NCBI GenBank assembly: GCA_036362985.1
Contig: JAYGXS010000005.1
Coordinates: forward strand, 28,293,446-28,357,445
Source: Ligula intestinalis
Lineage: Eukaryota > Platyhelminthes > Cestoda > Diphyllobothriidea > Diphyllobothriidae
Direction: 5' to 3'
Length of the DNA: 64,000 nt
Shown: piece by piece, positions 47,901-58,169 of the stretch
Layout: every line of letters starts with the position of its first letter
Numbering within the stretch: position 1 is the stretch's first letter
The notes under the pieces: model-generated
What the model was told of the DNA's origin: nothing
Databases searched by the model: none
Seen by the model: the letters and a program-made list of their open reading frames with translations, nothing else
Made by a program: the position numbers and the translations under genes

Positions 47901-48654
47901 TAATAATGCCAACCGTGAGCGAATTTAAAGTCTATAGGTAATTGAAAGACATTTCTTTGTTTAGAACTAGCAACCCGTTTTAAAACGCCTTGAACTCTTG
48001 AAAGGTGAAAGCTCCATGCAACTGCAAAGAATAAATGTAATTATGATTGTCACGCAAAATCATAAACACGTGTACAGTGTTTCCATAAAATGACAACTTT
48101 TGTTTCGTCAGATGACCTAATGAGTATTTCTGGTGTTGGATTGCAATTAGCTTCGGGTTGTTAAATATTGTACGATTTCCATAAATTTGAATTCTGTTCT
48201 ATGCATTCGCAAAACCTTCAAAATTAGATACTTTTAAAAAGATCTAAGTGAGGAAGTGAGTAAACTGGTATTTTTTAGATGACGGTGGCTGTTTGGGCAA
48301 ACTTTCAGACTCACGTAGCCTTGAAACCCGATTGCTAAGAATCATGAAAGTCCAACAGGTGAGGTTTCTTAAAAAAATATGTTGTAACAAGTGGTCTTTT
48401 AAAATGCATTTTACTTAGATATTAAGATATTTAGGTCTCTGTTAGCTGACTGCGTAGTTTTTTTCATGAATGGGAAACTTAATCACCCTAAACTACTATT
48501 TGGTCCTAAAATACCTTATCTCACAGAACTCTTCTTAGTCTACTTTTTCATCAATAAAATGTGTCTCAGCTCAATATCTCACAGTTTCTGCAATAAGAGA
48601 GTAAACTGCAGGCCTACGAAATAGCAGAAAGTCAAAACAATATTTGTATTGGAA
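44912..48654. other. Intergenic, no gene seen
   Basis: About 3.7 kb. The frames at 45625-46009 on both strands and 47110-47337 have no family signature. Confidence 0.5.
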
Positions 48655-48725
48655 GAAGGAAATGTGATCGCTGGAACAGGGAGTTCATTCGCCGGCCATT
48701 TGGGATTTTCCGTCGTCAGAAGTAG
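48655..48725 (-). repeat. Decayed PLE family B tail with hammerhead box
   Basis: On the minus strand a full CTGACGA box (48719-48713) is present, followed by a degenerate stem II/GAAAC region, then GGCGAATGAACTCCCTG and TTCCAGCGATCACATTTCC, the family B tail. The GAAACGTC part reads AAATGGCCGG. Confidence 0.5.
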
Positions 48726-49895
48726 TCACCACAATGTGAATCGTTGCCGTTTAGCATATCCTTTGTCTCCTAAGCCAGAAAGATAAAAATAAGAGTAATA
48801 CAGAGACTGAATTTCTTTCTGAACCCTTTCATTCCTATGTTCATTTTCACCACTCATGCTTGTCTCGATACTGGGCTAAACTTTAGAGCTTAAACATTAG
48901 ACTCAAAAAATGCTAGCCGCGCTCTTTATCGTTGATCATGAGTTGAAATAAGGCACTCGGCCCCAATGCTTCTGATTTTGACGTGTAGCTGACATAATTC
49001 TCAGAATGAGTGACACTGTTTGTATGCGGAAAGGGGTAGAGTCAATCGTTGTTGATTTAACTACTTTTTTCGGGTATCCAGTTCCTTAAATAGGAAAGTC
49101 AAAGCTTTGATATGTTGGCAAGAAAATATTTACTGTAGGCATACCCATGCGCACAATAAGGATGAAATATCTGGAACTGAGACTGAATGTTCCTGTAGTT
49201 TTCAGACATAGATGCTTCCACTTCTGGAAGACAAACTATCACCGCAATATACAGTCGATCACTGTTACTCATAAGACCATATTTCCCCGACAGTGAACAG
49301 AGGTTAATAGATAACGTGATGTAACAAGTCACGGCTTTACAAATTTCCGCTTTAAATCCTATACTATAATTTCATTCTAGACTTTTAGTTGCTTTATCTA
49401 GTTCTTCTTATCTTCGAATCCGCATGCCTCGATCTTCGGACCTACCACCATATGATTTCGTGGCCACGTGTAAGTGATTACGGTGTCAGAAGCTATCGGT
49501 GGAGGTGAAATTATGCGCATTGTGATTTGAATAGAGTAGAAGGCATCATTTGTATTTGTATTGTATAGTCTGATAAATCAAATATGTGGGTATACAAGCA
49601 TCAAATATTAGGTCTAAAATACGCGGTATTTGTCTCTCAAAATATTAGACCTCATGTATCAGAGCGTTACAGTTAAGGGGTCAAAAGAGGAGAAAGCGTT
49701 TCCAAGAAAATGCATAATGAAAGTTAATATGACAGCTCAATCTTTGATCCCGACGGTTTTTATCGTGTACTTTGCAGTGAGATTGTGCAGGGACGGCGAG
49801 TTGCGTGTACCTTACATATAAGTGGTATTAGACTTGTGTTTTAACTGCCTTTCGCTCTCCTAATGCTTCAACTTGATCTCCAGTCATTGTTTCAA
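48726..49895. other. Intergenic, no gene seen
   Basis: No supported feature. Confidence 0.45.
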
Positions 49896-50262
49896 TCTGG
49901 CGAAAGCAAGTCGTCACTTGAGGAACAGGTAGGCCACTGCCTCATCGTACGCCAACACCGGAGAGTCAGACGGCCGAGCAATCATCACGCCCGAGTCCAC
50001 CGCCCGTGATGAAAGTTCAACAGGTCAGAGCCCGCGTGCCGTCCAACAAGCAATCCACGCAGAAGAAAACAATTGACGTTAATTGTCGCTATAGTTTTGC
50101 AGTAATGACTGTATTCTGTAGATACTGCAAACTTCTGTGCATGTTTTACCTTTTTCTGCTACTCATGTCTCTGATTATGAATCCACGACGAATTTCGAAA
50201 CGTCAGGCGAATAAACATATTGTCCTAGCGAACGAGTCTACTTCTTCTTCTCAGTCATGGTT
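49896..50262 (+). repeat. PLE family B 3' fragment with hammerhead tail
   Basis: CCCGAGTCCACCGCCCGTGA and GATGAAAGTTCAACAGGTC match 32369-32401 of the 32 kb copy, and ATACTGCAAACTTCTG matches its 3' region. A tail follows: CTGATTA (hammerhead box with G8 changed to T), stem II, TTCGAAACGTCAGGCG, then TTGTCCTAGCGAACGAG and a TTC run. A read-through frame (50006-50479) covers this block, but its first half is explained by the repeat. Confidence 0.7.
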
Positions 50263-50479
50263 TACTCAAGAAGACCGAAGAGAAGAGAGGGCGCAGCTGG
50301 CTGACTGGTGCAAACCTGGGTCGGATCCCACAGAGTGCGAGTTTTACAAAGGCCACTTTAAGAAGGAGCTACCGCAAGTTGGCTATATTTTTGGACCGTT
50401 TAACACAAACACATACTGGGCTGACTGTGCCGTCCCAGTTGTTCCGTCAGATGGCAACCCTCCAAGCCGAGGCTTTTAG
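50263..50479 (+). other. Open frame downstream of a PLE tail, unrecognised
   Basis: The frame continues from the family B tail as FTQEDRREERAQLADWCK, then SDPTECEFYKGHFKKEL, ending at TAG 50477-50479. The composition is charged and coding-like, but I know no family and see no start of its own. It may belong to yet another element. Confidence 0.2.
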
Positions 50480-50499
50480 TGTCCTGTGATAGCCTTAAA

Positions 50500-50864
50500 C
50501 GCGTTGGATTGTTTATAATGAGGAGAGTGCATTCCAATCCCTCTCCCCATTATTGGATTCCGACCATGGTCCACGCCAGTCAATGGACCGGTGCGGGGAA
50601 TGTTCGAAGCTGGTCATATATCAGATGACATCGTCATTGTTGACGATATGCATGACCCGGCCCCCAGGAAAGTAAATATGCATACTTATTCGCCACCTTA
50701 AATACCTGAGTTCTCAGCTGTGTAAACTGTGGATTGTAAACTTTATTCTACTGACGGTCGAGCCTCAAGACTGCAGAGTTCAACTTCCTAAGACACACTA
50801 CACCTTTACATTTTATTGATAAAGTCGGTTTAAGGCATTGCTGAAAAGTCATTGGAAGGATGGA
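50500..50864. other. GC-richer repeat-like DNA, no gene seen
   Basis: Probably part of the mosaic of elements that fills the right end of the window; no clear partner for this piece. Confidence 0.35.
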
Positions 50865-51345
50865 TAGGATTGTAGCGACCGCCTTTCTTAGTCATGCTTT
50901 CCACGGACGCCGCGCGGACTAGGTCATGTCTGGCATGACCACCACGCGTCCTCAAGACACCATAGTCAAGGCCTCTGTTCAAGGTCATTCCTGTCTGGCT
51001 TTCTTAAGGCACTCTAGTCTCACTAGCCAACCACTTCTCAAGGTTAGACTAGTGCCCGAGATGCGGACGGTTTGTTTATGCTCATTCGCTTCCAGAGCCG
51101 ACGACTCACTGTTGGGTTGCAGACTCTCTGGACTCCGGCTCATTCATGGCTGGCCTACACTCGTCTGGAAGTCACTTTCTTATTGCTTACATACTACGCT
51201 TTTTCTACCTCAATATATTCTCCGACACTATGGCCTTTCACGCCTCATCCTATTCCACTAGTTTATACATGTTGGGATACGTTCTCTTGTCTATTATCTG
51301 GCTGGACCACATCGTATCCACAAGATAATCAAACTCTGGTCTCGA
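50865..51345 (+). repeat. Dispersed repeat C, copy 1
   Basis: Inverted match to 57640-58140. Shared text includes TGTAGCGACC, GACTCCGGC, CTCGTCTGG, GTTGGGATACG and the ATCTGGCTGGACCACATCG region in the same order. Several frames run through it on the plus strand, but none is conserved between copies, so it is treated as non-coding. Confidence 0.6.
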
Positions 51346-51489
51346 GTGCACTGTTTCCGACGTAAAAACCCTTGTTGCAAACAATCGGCTTTCTGCTTGA
51401 CAGCCTTCCCACAATGAAAGTCGTAATGTAAACCAAAGCGCTTCGACATCCAGATTTAACGCTGTAAATGGGCCTACCTACATGGCAAT

Positions 51490-51538
51490 ATTTATTTTGG
51501 CCAATACAAGCAAACATCCGTGTCCCAGGAAGCAATTG

Positions 51539-51571
<33 letters not shown>

Positions 51572-51664
51572 AGAAGAAGAAGAAGAAGAAGAAGACTCGA
51601 TCGCTGGGACAATATGTTTATGGCGAATCAACATATTGTCCCAGCGATCGAGTCTTCTTCTTCT
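51490..51664. mobile_element. Fold-back of two PLE family B tails with GAA/TTC run
   Basis: A perfect 35 bp inverted repeat (51584-51618 and 51630-51664) around an 11-base spacer. Each arm contains the tail text TGTCCCAGCGATCGAGTC, so two family B tails point away from each other. On the left the tail continues through an expanded GAA run (51550-51594) into AGCAATTGAGAAG and the distal tail TCCTGGGACACGG (minus strand). Perfect arms in otherwise diverged tails imply a recent origin or gene conversion. Confidence 0.85.
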
Positions 51665-51985
51665 CAATATTTATTTTATTACAAAAAAACTTGCTGTAAC
51701 TTGATTGTGCACGCAGGAAAGCTAGCAGCCCATGAGTGGGACTTTCGTAAACAACACCACGCGAGCTCAGAGAAAGCTCGAGAGAATTTATTTTTGGAAA
51801 GTATGTGCATCAGATGTCATTTTCGTCTAAGATGATGACGAGTGCTGTGCCAGAGAAATGTTTCCGAAGCTGCGAATATGTTCAATTATTGCAAGCCGGA
51901 AGGGTTTTCTAGGCTATAATATATAGCTTTAAAAACAACCAAACTCAATTTACCCAGATATCAATGGCCAGGGCTAGTATCAAGA
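51665..51985. other. Spacer, no gene seen
   Basis: No supported feature. Confidence 0.4.
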
Positions 51986-53330
51986 ATCATACTGCGCCAA
52001 TAAAGAATCGACGAAGTGCATGAGGTGGACAAGATAGTGTGTTTCGGTGTGACCATATCGCCTTATCATCGCCTTTAACTGTGCCTGTTAGAAAACAGGT
52101 ATTCGTCGAGGCGGCGTCTTAGAAGGTCGGACTTTTCCCGTGTGTATTTCATGATGAACCGCATTGGCTCGGCCGTACGAACGGCCATCCCAAAGGAAAA
52201 TATCCTTACACTCATGAGTTAGATTACACAGCTTCGTAGAGCTATACGAGTCTAGTGAGGATGGAACTAACCCCTTACCACTTTCGTCTAACTGGGGTGC
52301 GTTAACCTCGACCTGTCTCCGTGGCCGCTCTATATAAAAAGGACACAAGAACATATACTATTATGGTTAACATCTAATAGGCATTGAAAAGCTTGTAAAA
52401 ATGTGCTCCTAATATAAATTGCCAAGCGATATCTGATCAAATAATAAATGTATGCGTAAATGCGATGCTATTATACAAAGCTAAAGTTCTACTTTGCCTT
52501 TTTTTGCAGGGTAGCGCAATTACCCATGCTCAGGATAACTTTGGACTTACTGCAATATCTAACCCTAGCTTGAAGCTTAAGAAATTTTTTTGCCTAATAA
52601 GAGAGCACCCATTTCCAGAGTCAACTAGGCATGGCAACTTAGTATTTCCTATAATAGTGTTAATAGGAGGATAATATATAGTGGAACCAATGTTCGCAAT
52701 AAGCATGTCAGTTAGGAATATGCACTTACCAGCGTCTTCGTCCTCACCTGGGGTGATCATGTAAACACCGGGACTGTACTGTGGGCGGTGCTGTCGGGCC
52801 CGCTGCGGTCTGCAATTACCTCGTCGAGTTGTCTGTGAAGGGCCTCGCCAAGGCGAGGTTGGTTATGCATGGCTGGTCCAGGTAACCGCAGGCTCTGGAG
52901 GACCATGCCAAGGTTGTGGGAAGCCCTATGAAGGATACGATGGCGGCGGAGGAGGGCCCATTTGCAATTGAACAGTTTGAGTGCCAGCTTCGTAGGTCTG
53001 GCTCTGCCTCGTGGCGTAGGCACCCACTGTCGGTGTTGGCCGGTGATCGAGGGCCATCGATGGGTACCCTTTGCTTTGGGACAAGACAATGAAAGCAGAC
53101 TTCTCTTGACTGGCGGATTCGAAAGCCAACTTTATGGGGGCTGGTGGGGCACGAACGAATTGGCGCCTTCGACGAAGACCTCCAGAATCTTCGATTCTAA
53201 ATCGGCGAAGCCTGCATCTGGGTACGTGGTGCGTGCCTATAGGAGTTAAGGTTAAGACGCTTAACCCTAACAGCTACAATCATTCAGGCCCTAGTTCCTT
53301 AGGAGATAGGAGAATTCTTGGGAAGGCAGA
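51986..53330 (-). pseudogene. Ty3/Gypsy-type LTR retrotransposon remnant (gag end, protease, RT start)
   Basis: On the minus strand, in correct order. A Pro/Gln-rich gag-like tail (53129-52760) ends in QMGPPPPPSYPS and carries two in-frame stops (near 52926 and 52880). A retropepsin-like piece follows, with KLPCLVDSGNGCSLIRQ (DSG at 52622-52614). Then the segment just before the RT: NLTHECKDIF, GRANAVHHEIHTG and SKTPPRRIPVF (ending at 52088), the typical lead-in of Gypsy RTs (H.IDTG...PPRR.P). RT catalytic motifs, RNase H, integrase and LTRs are not found. Protease and RT parts are in different frames, so the remnant is dead. Confidence 0.6.
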
Positions 53331-53360
53331 GTAGACGGAACAATGTATTGTGTACAAGGG
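53260..53360 (+). repeat. Dispersed repeat F fragment
   Basis: Shares CCTTAGGAGA, GGGAAGGC, AGAGTAGACGGAACAA and GTATTGTGTACA with 55510-55730, 56020-56090, 56775-56960 and 63530-63640. Confidence 0.5.
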
Positions 53361-54055
53361 TTAGGAGGAAGCTGCCGCTGTGTCCGGCACGGTGTCCAGC
53401 CGGGAGGTCGCGTGAGCCGCCGTCCCGCTCAAAGCGGATTCCCAAGTGTTCGTTAGCGTAGGATTTTTAGTGACGACCGAAAAGGGGTCATAGTCCCAGA
53501 GCGCTGATTGGACTACGCGAGCCCCAGTCGGCTAGAGCAAAGGTCACGCGTGCGCTTGTGGCCACCGCGCTGTCGACTGGGCGAGACCAAGATTTACCCT
53601 GGGAAGACACGTCAGTGGCATCTGGCTTTTGGAGGCGGTTGGCTGTAAGACCGCCACAAGCCAATACGTGGTGGCGTTGGTATTTGCCAACTGACTCTCT
53701 TGTCAGCTGAAGCCTGTCCTTTAAGGATCTTCGAATGGTCCTTGGCGTCGAAGATAGGCCAAACCCTTGTCTTAGCCGCTCGAAGATAGTTGTCGTGGCT
53801 ACAATATCAAGCCTATTAGTTGTTCCTTATTTTTACTTCGTAGCACTGTTGGCTTTACTGACGTTCTATAGGTCGCACTACCACCAGCCGTCAAAAGTAA
53901 AATAGTCATATACTCAGCTTAGTCGTTCAGCGTCAATACAAGCTTCCCCGTCGAAGACATTCGCACTCCCTGAAGCTCCTCCGCTGAAAGGTAAGCTTTG
54001 TTCTCGTTCTTCCGTTTCGTTCTCCGTTTTTCCTCTCGCGTTTCTTCTTCGTTCC
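53361..54055. other. GC-rich DNA of unknown nature
   Basis: Higher GC than the rest of the window up to about 53.8 kb. No frame longer than ~60 codons with family signal; probably element sequence. Confidence 0.3.
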
Positions 54056-54720
54056 TCTCTCTCTCAGAAGAGGAGGATGCGATCACTGGAACAAGAGTTT
54101 TATGTTCCTGACCTTTCGGATTCCGTCGGGAAGCCTTACTAGGTGACGATAGCACAGTCATAGTCATGCACGTGACTAGGACTATGCTACAATCACCCAT
54201 TTCAGTTTATTTGTTTCTTTGGCGAGGGTAACAGAAAATGCCTTTGAAAATCCTATTGATTACAGGCCGGTGTGTCGCAAACATATGTACACGCACATAT
54301 AAAAATGACCACTACTTACATGTTATTGACAAGCAGTGAGTAGCATTATTTTTACAAATAATAATGGTAGTTAGAATTCAGACTACGAGGGACAACAGGG
54401 AAAGCATGTAATTATCCAAGCGTTGTTTGTACAATTAAAAATGGGGCCTCCACGACTGACTGCGGGAGATTGTTCCACTGTTGTATGTTTCGTTGCGTGA
54501 ATAATGCAGAGCGTATATTGATCTTGGACATCTTTGTGCGCAGCTTTATTGTGTGTCCACGTAGATGGGGCGAGAAGTGCCAATGAAACGTCCTATGATT
54601 AAGGATTCCCGACAGAATCCAAAACGTCGGGAAACTATAACTATTGTCTCAGTGATCAGAGCCTCTTCTCCTGAACTGGTTCCTGGAACTCGCATATTCT
54701 CCACTATTGGTAGACACAGA
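54056..54720. mobile_element. Family B tails in outward orientation enclosing a LINE fragment
   Basis: The left tail on the minus strand (54165-54060) reads GGCTTCCCGACGGAATCC, GAAAGGTCAGGAACATAA and TTGTTCCAGTGATCGC. The right tail on the plus strand (54592-54720) reads ATGATTAAGGATTCCCGAC, AAAACGTCGGGAAACT and GTCTCAGTGATCAGAG, then GGTTCCTGGAACTCGC. Both hammerhead boxes are mutated. The ~430 bases between them include a LINE C-terminus (see 54380-54570). Confidence 0.7.
54380..54570 (-). pseudogene. C-terminus of a non-LTR (LINE) reverse transcriptase ORF
   Basis: The minus-strand translation contains LRGHTIKLRTKM, then RSALFTQRNIQQWNNLPQ and SVVEAPFLIVQTTLG. This is the well-known tail of CR1/Jockey-type LINE ORF2 proteins (LRGH..K, FF..R....WN.LP..VV.AP....FK..L). 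One stop interrupts it near 54415. Nothing further upstream is present; the element is cut at the right family B tail. The clade cannot be fixed from so little sequence. Confidence 0.65.
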
Positions 54721-55129
54721 CTGCTAACTGTTTTCAGGATAATTCCTCTAAAATGCATGGCAATCGACCAGCAACACTCCGGTATCGTAATTTCTTACTG
54801 TCTTTGTCAGGCTATAAATAGATCTGAAGTGACTTCCGTGGAATACCTCTTCTTCTTCTTATCCACCACCTCAGTTTACATGCCACTAAAAACGGTTTTG
54901 AATGCACTTGTTGTGACTAGCTCGCCGCGAAGTGCACTTTCCCAAAGGCCTACCGATGCGGTTTTCGAGATCTGTGAACAGCCAATCACAGATGGCACAT
55001 ACTTGGTCCTTATATAGGCGACGAATAACCTGCAAGCATTAATTGCTTTATGTCTGGCCAAAAACCTTCAAGGCCGACCCGCTCTCTCTCTCTCTGTATA
55101 CTGGTCTGACTGTTGTTAAACCAGCACTT
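54721..55129. other. Intergenic, no gene seen
   Basis: A 150-codon frame (54565-55017) runs from the family B tail into this block, but its first third is repeat and the rest has no family signal. A short CT microsatellite lies at 55080-55095. Confidence 0.4.
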
Positions 55130-55500
55130 GGACTTGCCTGGCCTACTTGCTGGTCGTAGGCTCTCCAATTCGAATATATTTCCGCTATGTATGCCCGTCC
55201 GTAGTGTCTGGACATCATGACGCGGGGCGCGCGTCAAGCGCTGTTCAAGGTCACGGACACTTGGTCCCCACTTTCTTTGTTCTGACTGACCAGCCTTCGA
55301 TCCTGGCCAGCGGCTCACCCCTGTCCCTATTCTGATTGGCCAGCATTCAGCCTATTACATTTACCCCACACCATATACACGGCGGTATCAGCATGACTCG
55401 CCACTTGAACTGTGCCTTCGTCCTCAGTACACGTCCTGCTTACAGACCGTCCTCTGTTTTGCCTACATGACATTCTGCCTACAGGCAGCCTTCTGATTTA
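55130..55500 (+). repeat. Dispersed repeat C, diverged copy
   Basis: Shows the repeat C landmarks in the same order as 50865-51345: GGCGCGCG-type GC stretch, CTGTTCAAGGTCA and GGCCAGCATTCA-like text. More diverged than the other copies. Confidence 0.4.
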
Positions 55501-55509
55501 CCTACATTT

Positions 55510-55730
55510 CATTCAACCTGCCTACAAGCTGCCTTCCATTCTCAATACATAACAATTTCCATCTATTCTTCGTTTTTTGTGTACATAATATACTGTTCCT
55601 TCTATTCTGGCCTTTCCAAGACTTCTCCTCTAACAAGTAAACGACGGCGTGAAGATCGCATTCGCTAAGTTTTAACTCACTTAACCCCCTGCGATACACT
55701 GTGCACTCAAAAAGACAGCTCAACTAACAA
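55510..55730 (-). repeat. Dispersed repeat F, inverted copy
   Basis: On the minus strand TATCGCAGGGGGTTAAGT, GCGATCTTCACGCC, GGAAAGGCCAGAATAG and ATTATGTACACAAA follow in the order seen at 56775-56960. The two stand as an inverted pair ~1.05 kb apart. Confidence 0.65.
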
Positions 55731-56019
55731 CGTCCGCCGATGATTTAAACATAAGGATGATTTTTTGTGATCACAATGCGCGCCCCGCCGGAGTTCACGT
55801 GACTGCAAGCTTTTACCGACCTTTTGGATAGCCGTTGACTATCCCAACGGTGACCAGCCCTAATCCGTCAGGTCATTGGGGCTCAAAAGCCAACTGACAA
55901 TAACCTCAATGTAATGACTGCCGGTAGGTATCACATCAAATCCAGCTTGCGGCCTACGGACGTTCGCTATTCAGACAGTCAAATTGCCTCCTCCCTCTTT
56001 CCCAATGCCTCAGTTCAGA
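55731..56019. other. Spacer, no gene seen
   Basis: No supported feature. Confidence 0.35.
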
Positions 56020-56090
56020 ATATACTGTGCGTTCCAGTCTGGCCTACAACCATCTTCTCCTAAGGAATCGAGACGGGAACATCGTAGTGA
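56020..56090 (-). repeat. Dispersed repeat F, short fragment
   Basis: The minus strand shows CTTAGGAGAAGATGG, GTAGGCCAGACTGG and ACGCACAGTATATT, a partial repeat F. Confidence 0.45.
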
Positions 56091-56554
56091 CAAGGGTGGA
56101 ATCTAATAAAGTTACTTTCTCAATGGATGTTCGATCCATTACGTCAACTCCACCTCATACCCGTAAGAAGATCAAAAGGCTGCATACTTTATCGTGCGCA
56201 ATCGCATTGCTACGCTCAGCGGTTCTACCAGAGACGCTTACACTGAAATACTATTACACTTCAAGTTAATCATTGCGAACATCTGTGTGTGGCTGGCAGC
56301 TGATGCAACAAGGAAGAATAGATTTTGGGGAAGCAATTATATGTTGAAAAAGTCTGAATTGCAAACGAATCTTTTCAGCCGAACAGGGAGCAGAAGATGA
56401 CTCTCCTGTGGTACGTACATGTCGCAATCAAAATTACTCGCTGGAATTCTAATTTACAAGAATAAATCTGGAGTGCAGAGTACAGTTAACAGCTTAAACA
56501 CAACGAAATCTACGGCTAACGTGCCCAAATCCGAGGTATAAGGTAATCCATGAA
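56091..56554. other. Intergenic, no gene seen
   Basis: No supported feature. Confidence 0.4.
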
Positions 56555-56700
56555 GATAGTTCATATTGGGTGTGGGGTTTGACAGATGCCAATAATGCAT
56601 TTGAACTGATTTTGAAAACCTCGGTGGAATCGAACTCACGCCAACAGGAGAGTGTTTTAGCACAGCCAACGCTCTAGTCAACTGAGCTAGCTGGGCTCAA
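56555..56700 (-). mobile_element. tRNA-derived SINE-like element (head)
   Basis: The minus strand has TAGCTCAGTTGACTAGAGC (56689-56671), an almost standard pol III A box and D arm, and GAGTTCGATTCC (56637-56626), a standard B box. The arms do not fold into a sound cloverleaf: T stem GTGAG against CCACC fails, and the acceptor strands do not pair. About 60 further bases (CAAATGCATTATTGGCATC) may be the SINE body. No second copy is in the window. Confidence 0.5.
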
Positions 56701-56774
56701 CCGTGAGCCATGAGGGAAGGCTCACCATGCTCACCTTACTGACCCACCGAGCCTGCCGACCAGATTTTCACAAT

Positions 56775-56960
56775 TGGATACAATGGATCTATCGCAGGGG
56801 GTTAAGTAAGTTAAACCGTGCAACTGCGATCTTCAGACCATGGCTACTTAGTGCTGAAGAGAAGTCGTTAAAGTCCAGAGTAGTAGGAAGAATGTATTGT
56901 GTACACAAGGGAAAGAAGAATAGACGGAGGAAGTCTGACTTGGCAAGCCTACGACTGGCA
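56775..56960 (+). repeat. Dispersed repeat F, plus-strand copy
   Basis: Begins CTATCGCAGGGGGTTAAGTA and ends around GTATTGTGTACACAAGG; matches 55510-55730 in inverse orientation. Confidence 0.65.
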
Positions 56961-57520
56961 GGAGAGCCAGCCGCAGTCTATGTGCGGTTTTAGCAGCAAG
57001 CATGCAAGCAGCAGCAAGAACGGGCATTGTCTGGTTGCCTTGAAGGTTATCGGCCGGAAAGACTGCATCGATCAAGGCGTGCATGCGTCCTTTTCGTTTC
57101 CGAGGAAGTCTAGCCTTTGCGGGACCTGATTGGCTGTTGCAGAGGCCGTCTTAAATGCAGAAGTACTGGTTAGCAGCAGCGAGCCTTCGGACATGCTCGC
57201 CTATTTGGAGTGAGTCACCACAGATCCTTTCTCATTTGTTGAATTTACTGCCGAAGTCTGTTTAGCGTTGAACCCGCTGAGGCATATCGCCGAGTCATAT
57301 CGCTAATGCATTTATTTCTCGTAGGTTTCAGAAGCAGCCAGCAGTTCTTTCAAGCGGACAGGGTTGTCGAACACCAACATAAACTGACGCTCTGACAGTC
57401 GGGGTCAAGTAGATAGGCGGCACTGCGTAACAGCATTTACAGCCTGAACAGCATAATCAACCATTTGATGGCACTGTCTCATGCCGCAGTCACCTATCAG
57501 GTCTAAGGTACTAGTCAATA
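56961..57520. other. GC-mixed DNA, no gene seen
   Basis: No supported feature. Confidence 0.4.
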
Positions 57521-57605
57521 CAAGCAAACATGCGAGTCCCAATAAGTGTTGGAGATGAAGATACAGATGCGATTGTTGGGACGTGAATGTTCTTCGTGTG
57601 ATGAT
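57521..57605 (-). repeat. PLE family B distal tail fragment
   Basis: The minus strand reads CGTCCCAACAATCGCATC, ATCTTCATCTCC, TTGGGACTCGCATG and TTTGCTTGTATTGAC, matching the distal tail at 51490-51540. The hammerhead part is missing. Confidence 0.5.
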
Positions 57606-57639
57606 TCAAATTCGGTGGTGGATCTAGCATAAGAGATTT

Positions 57640-58140
57640 GCGGGCTGAACGATCATTTTATTAGTAAGCTTTTGTGGGATACGATATAGTCCGGTCAGAT
57701 ATTAGACGATAAACCGTATCCCAACGTCTGTAAGCTAGTAAATATGATAAGGCGTGAAAGGTCAGAGTGTTATGAACGACTTAATAAAGTGTAGAAGGAG
57801 TAGAATAAAAGAAATGAGTAAGTGACTCCCAGACGAGTGCACTCAAGTCACGAGTGGGCCGGAGTCCAGAATCGCATTCCGGTCGGTGTAGTCGCCGGGT
57901 CTGGAGGTCTGCAACAGACAGTAGGTCGCCTGCTCCGGTAGTGTCTGAGAATAAGCATCCACCACTTTAAGGTCCTTTTGTGACTTGGCCATTGAAAGTG
58001 GTTGGTCAGTTGGCCAGACAAGTCCGTGACCTTAATCGGAGGTTTGACCGTCTAGCGCGCACGGACTGGTGAGCGCGAACGCTAGACACTCGGGTCATGC
58101 TCCACAGGCATGTAAGCAAAACATGGCTTAGAATAAGAGG
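57640..58140 (-). repeat. Dispersed repeat C, inverted copy
   Basis: Minus-strand counterpart of 50865-51345. It continues without break into the inverted repeat arm at 58170-58432, so that arm is probably part of the same element. Confidence 0.55.
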
Positions 58141-58169
58141 TCGCTACAAGCTTTCCAATTTTTCCAACT

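Noticed and set aside
50006..50479. 157-codon plus-strand frame as a membrane protein gene
   Set aside because: The first ~85 codons are PLE family B 3' region and tail, including the hydrophobic stretch; only the last ~70 codons are unexplained.
51482..51835. Arg-rich frames through the GAA run
   Set aside because: Translation of a microsatellite; no protein evidence.
52331..52344. TATATAAAAAGG as a pol II TATA box
   Set aside because: It lies within the Gypsy remnant on the opposite strand, with no gene starting downstream.
52530..52760. GGTAAGT inside the protease-like frame as a splice donor of a host gene
   Set aside because: The frame continues with Gypsy protease and pre-RT motifs in the right order, so a retroelement explains it better.
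54565..55017. 150-codon frame as a gene
   Set aside because: It starts inside the family B tail and has no family signal afterwards.
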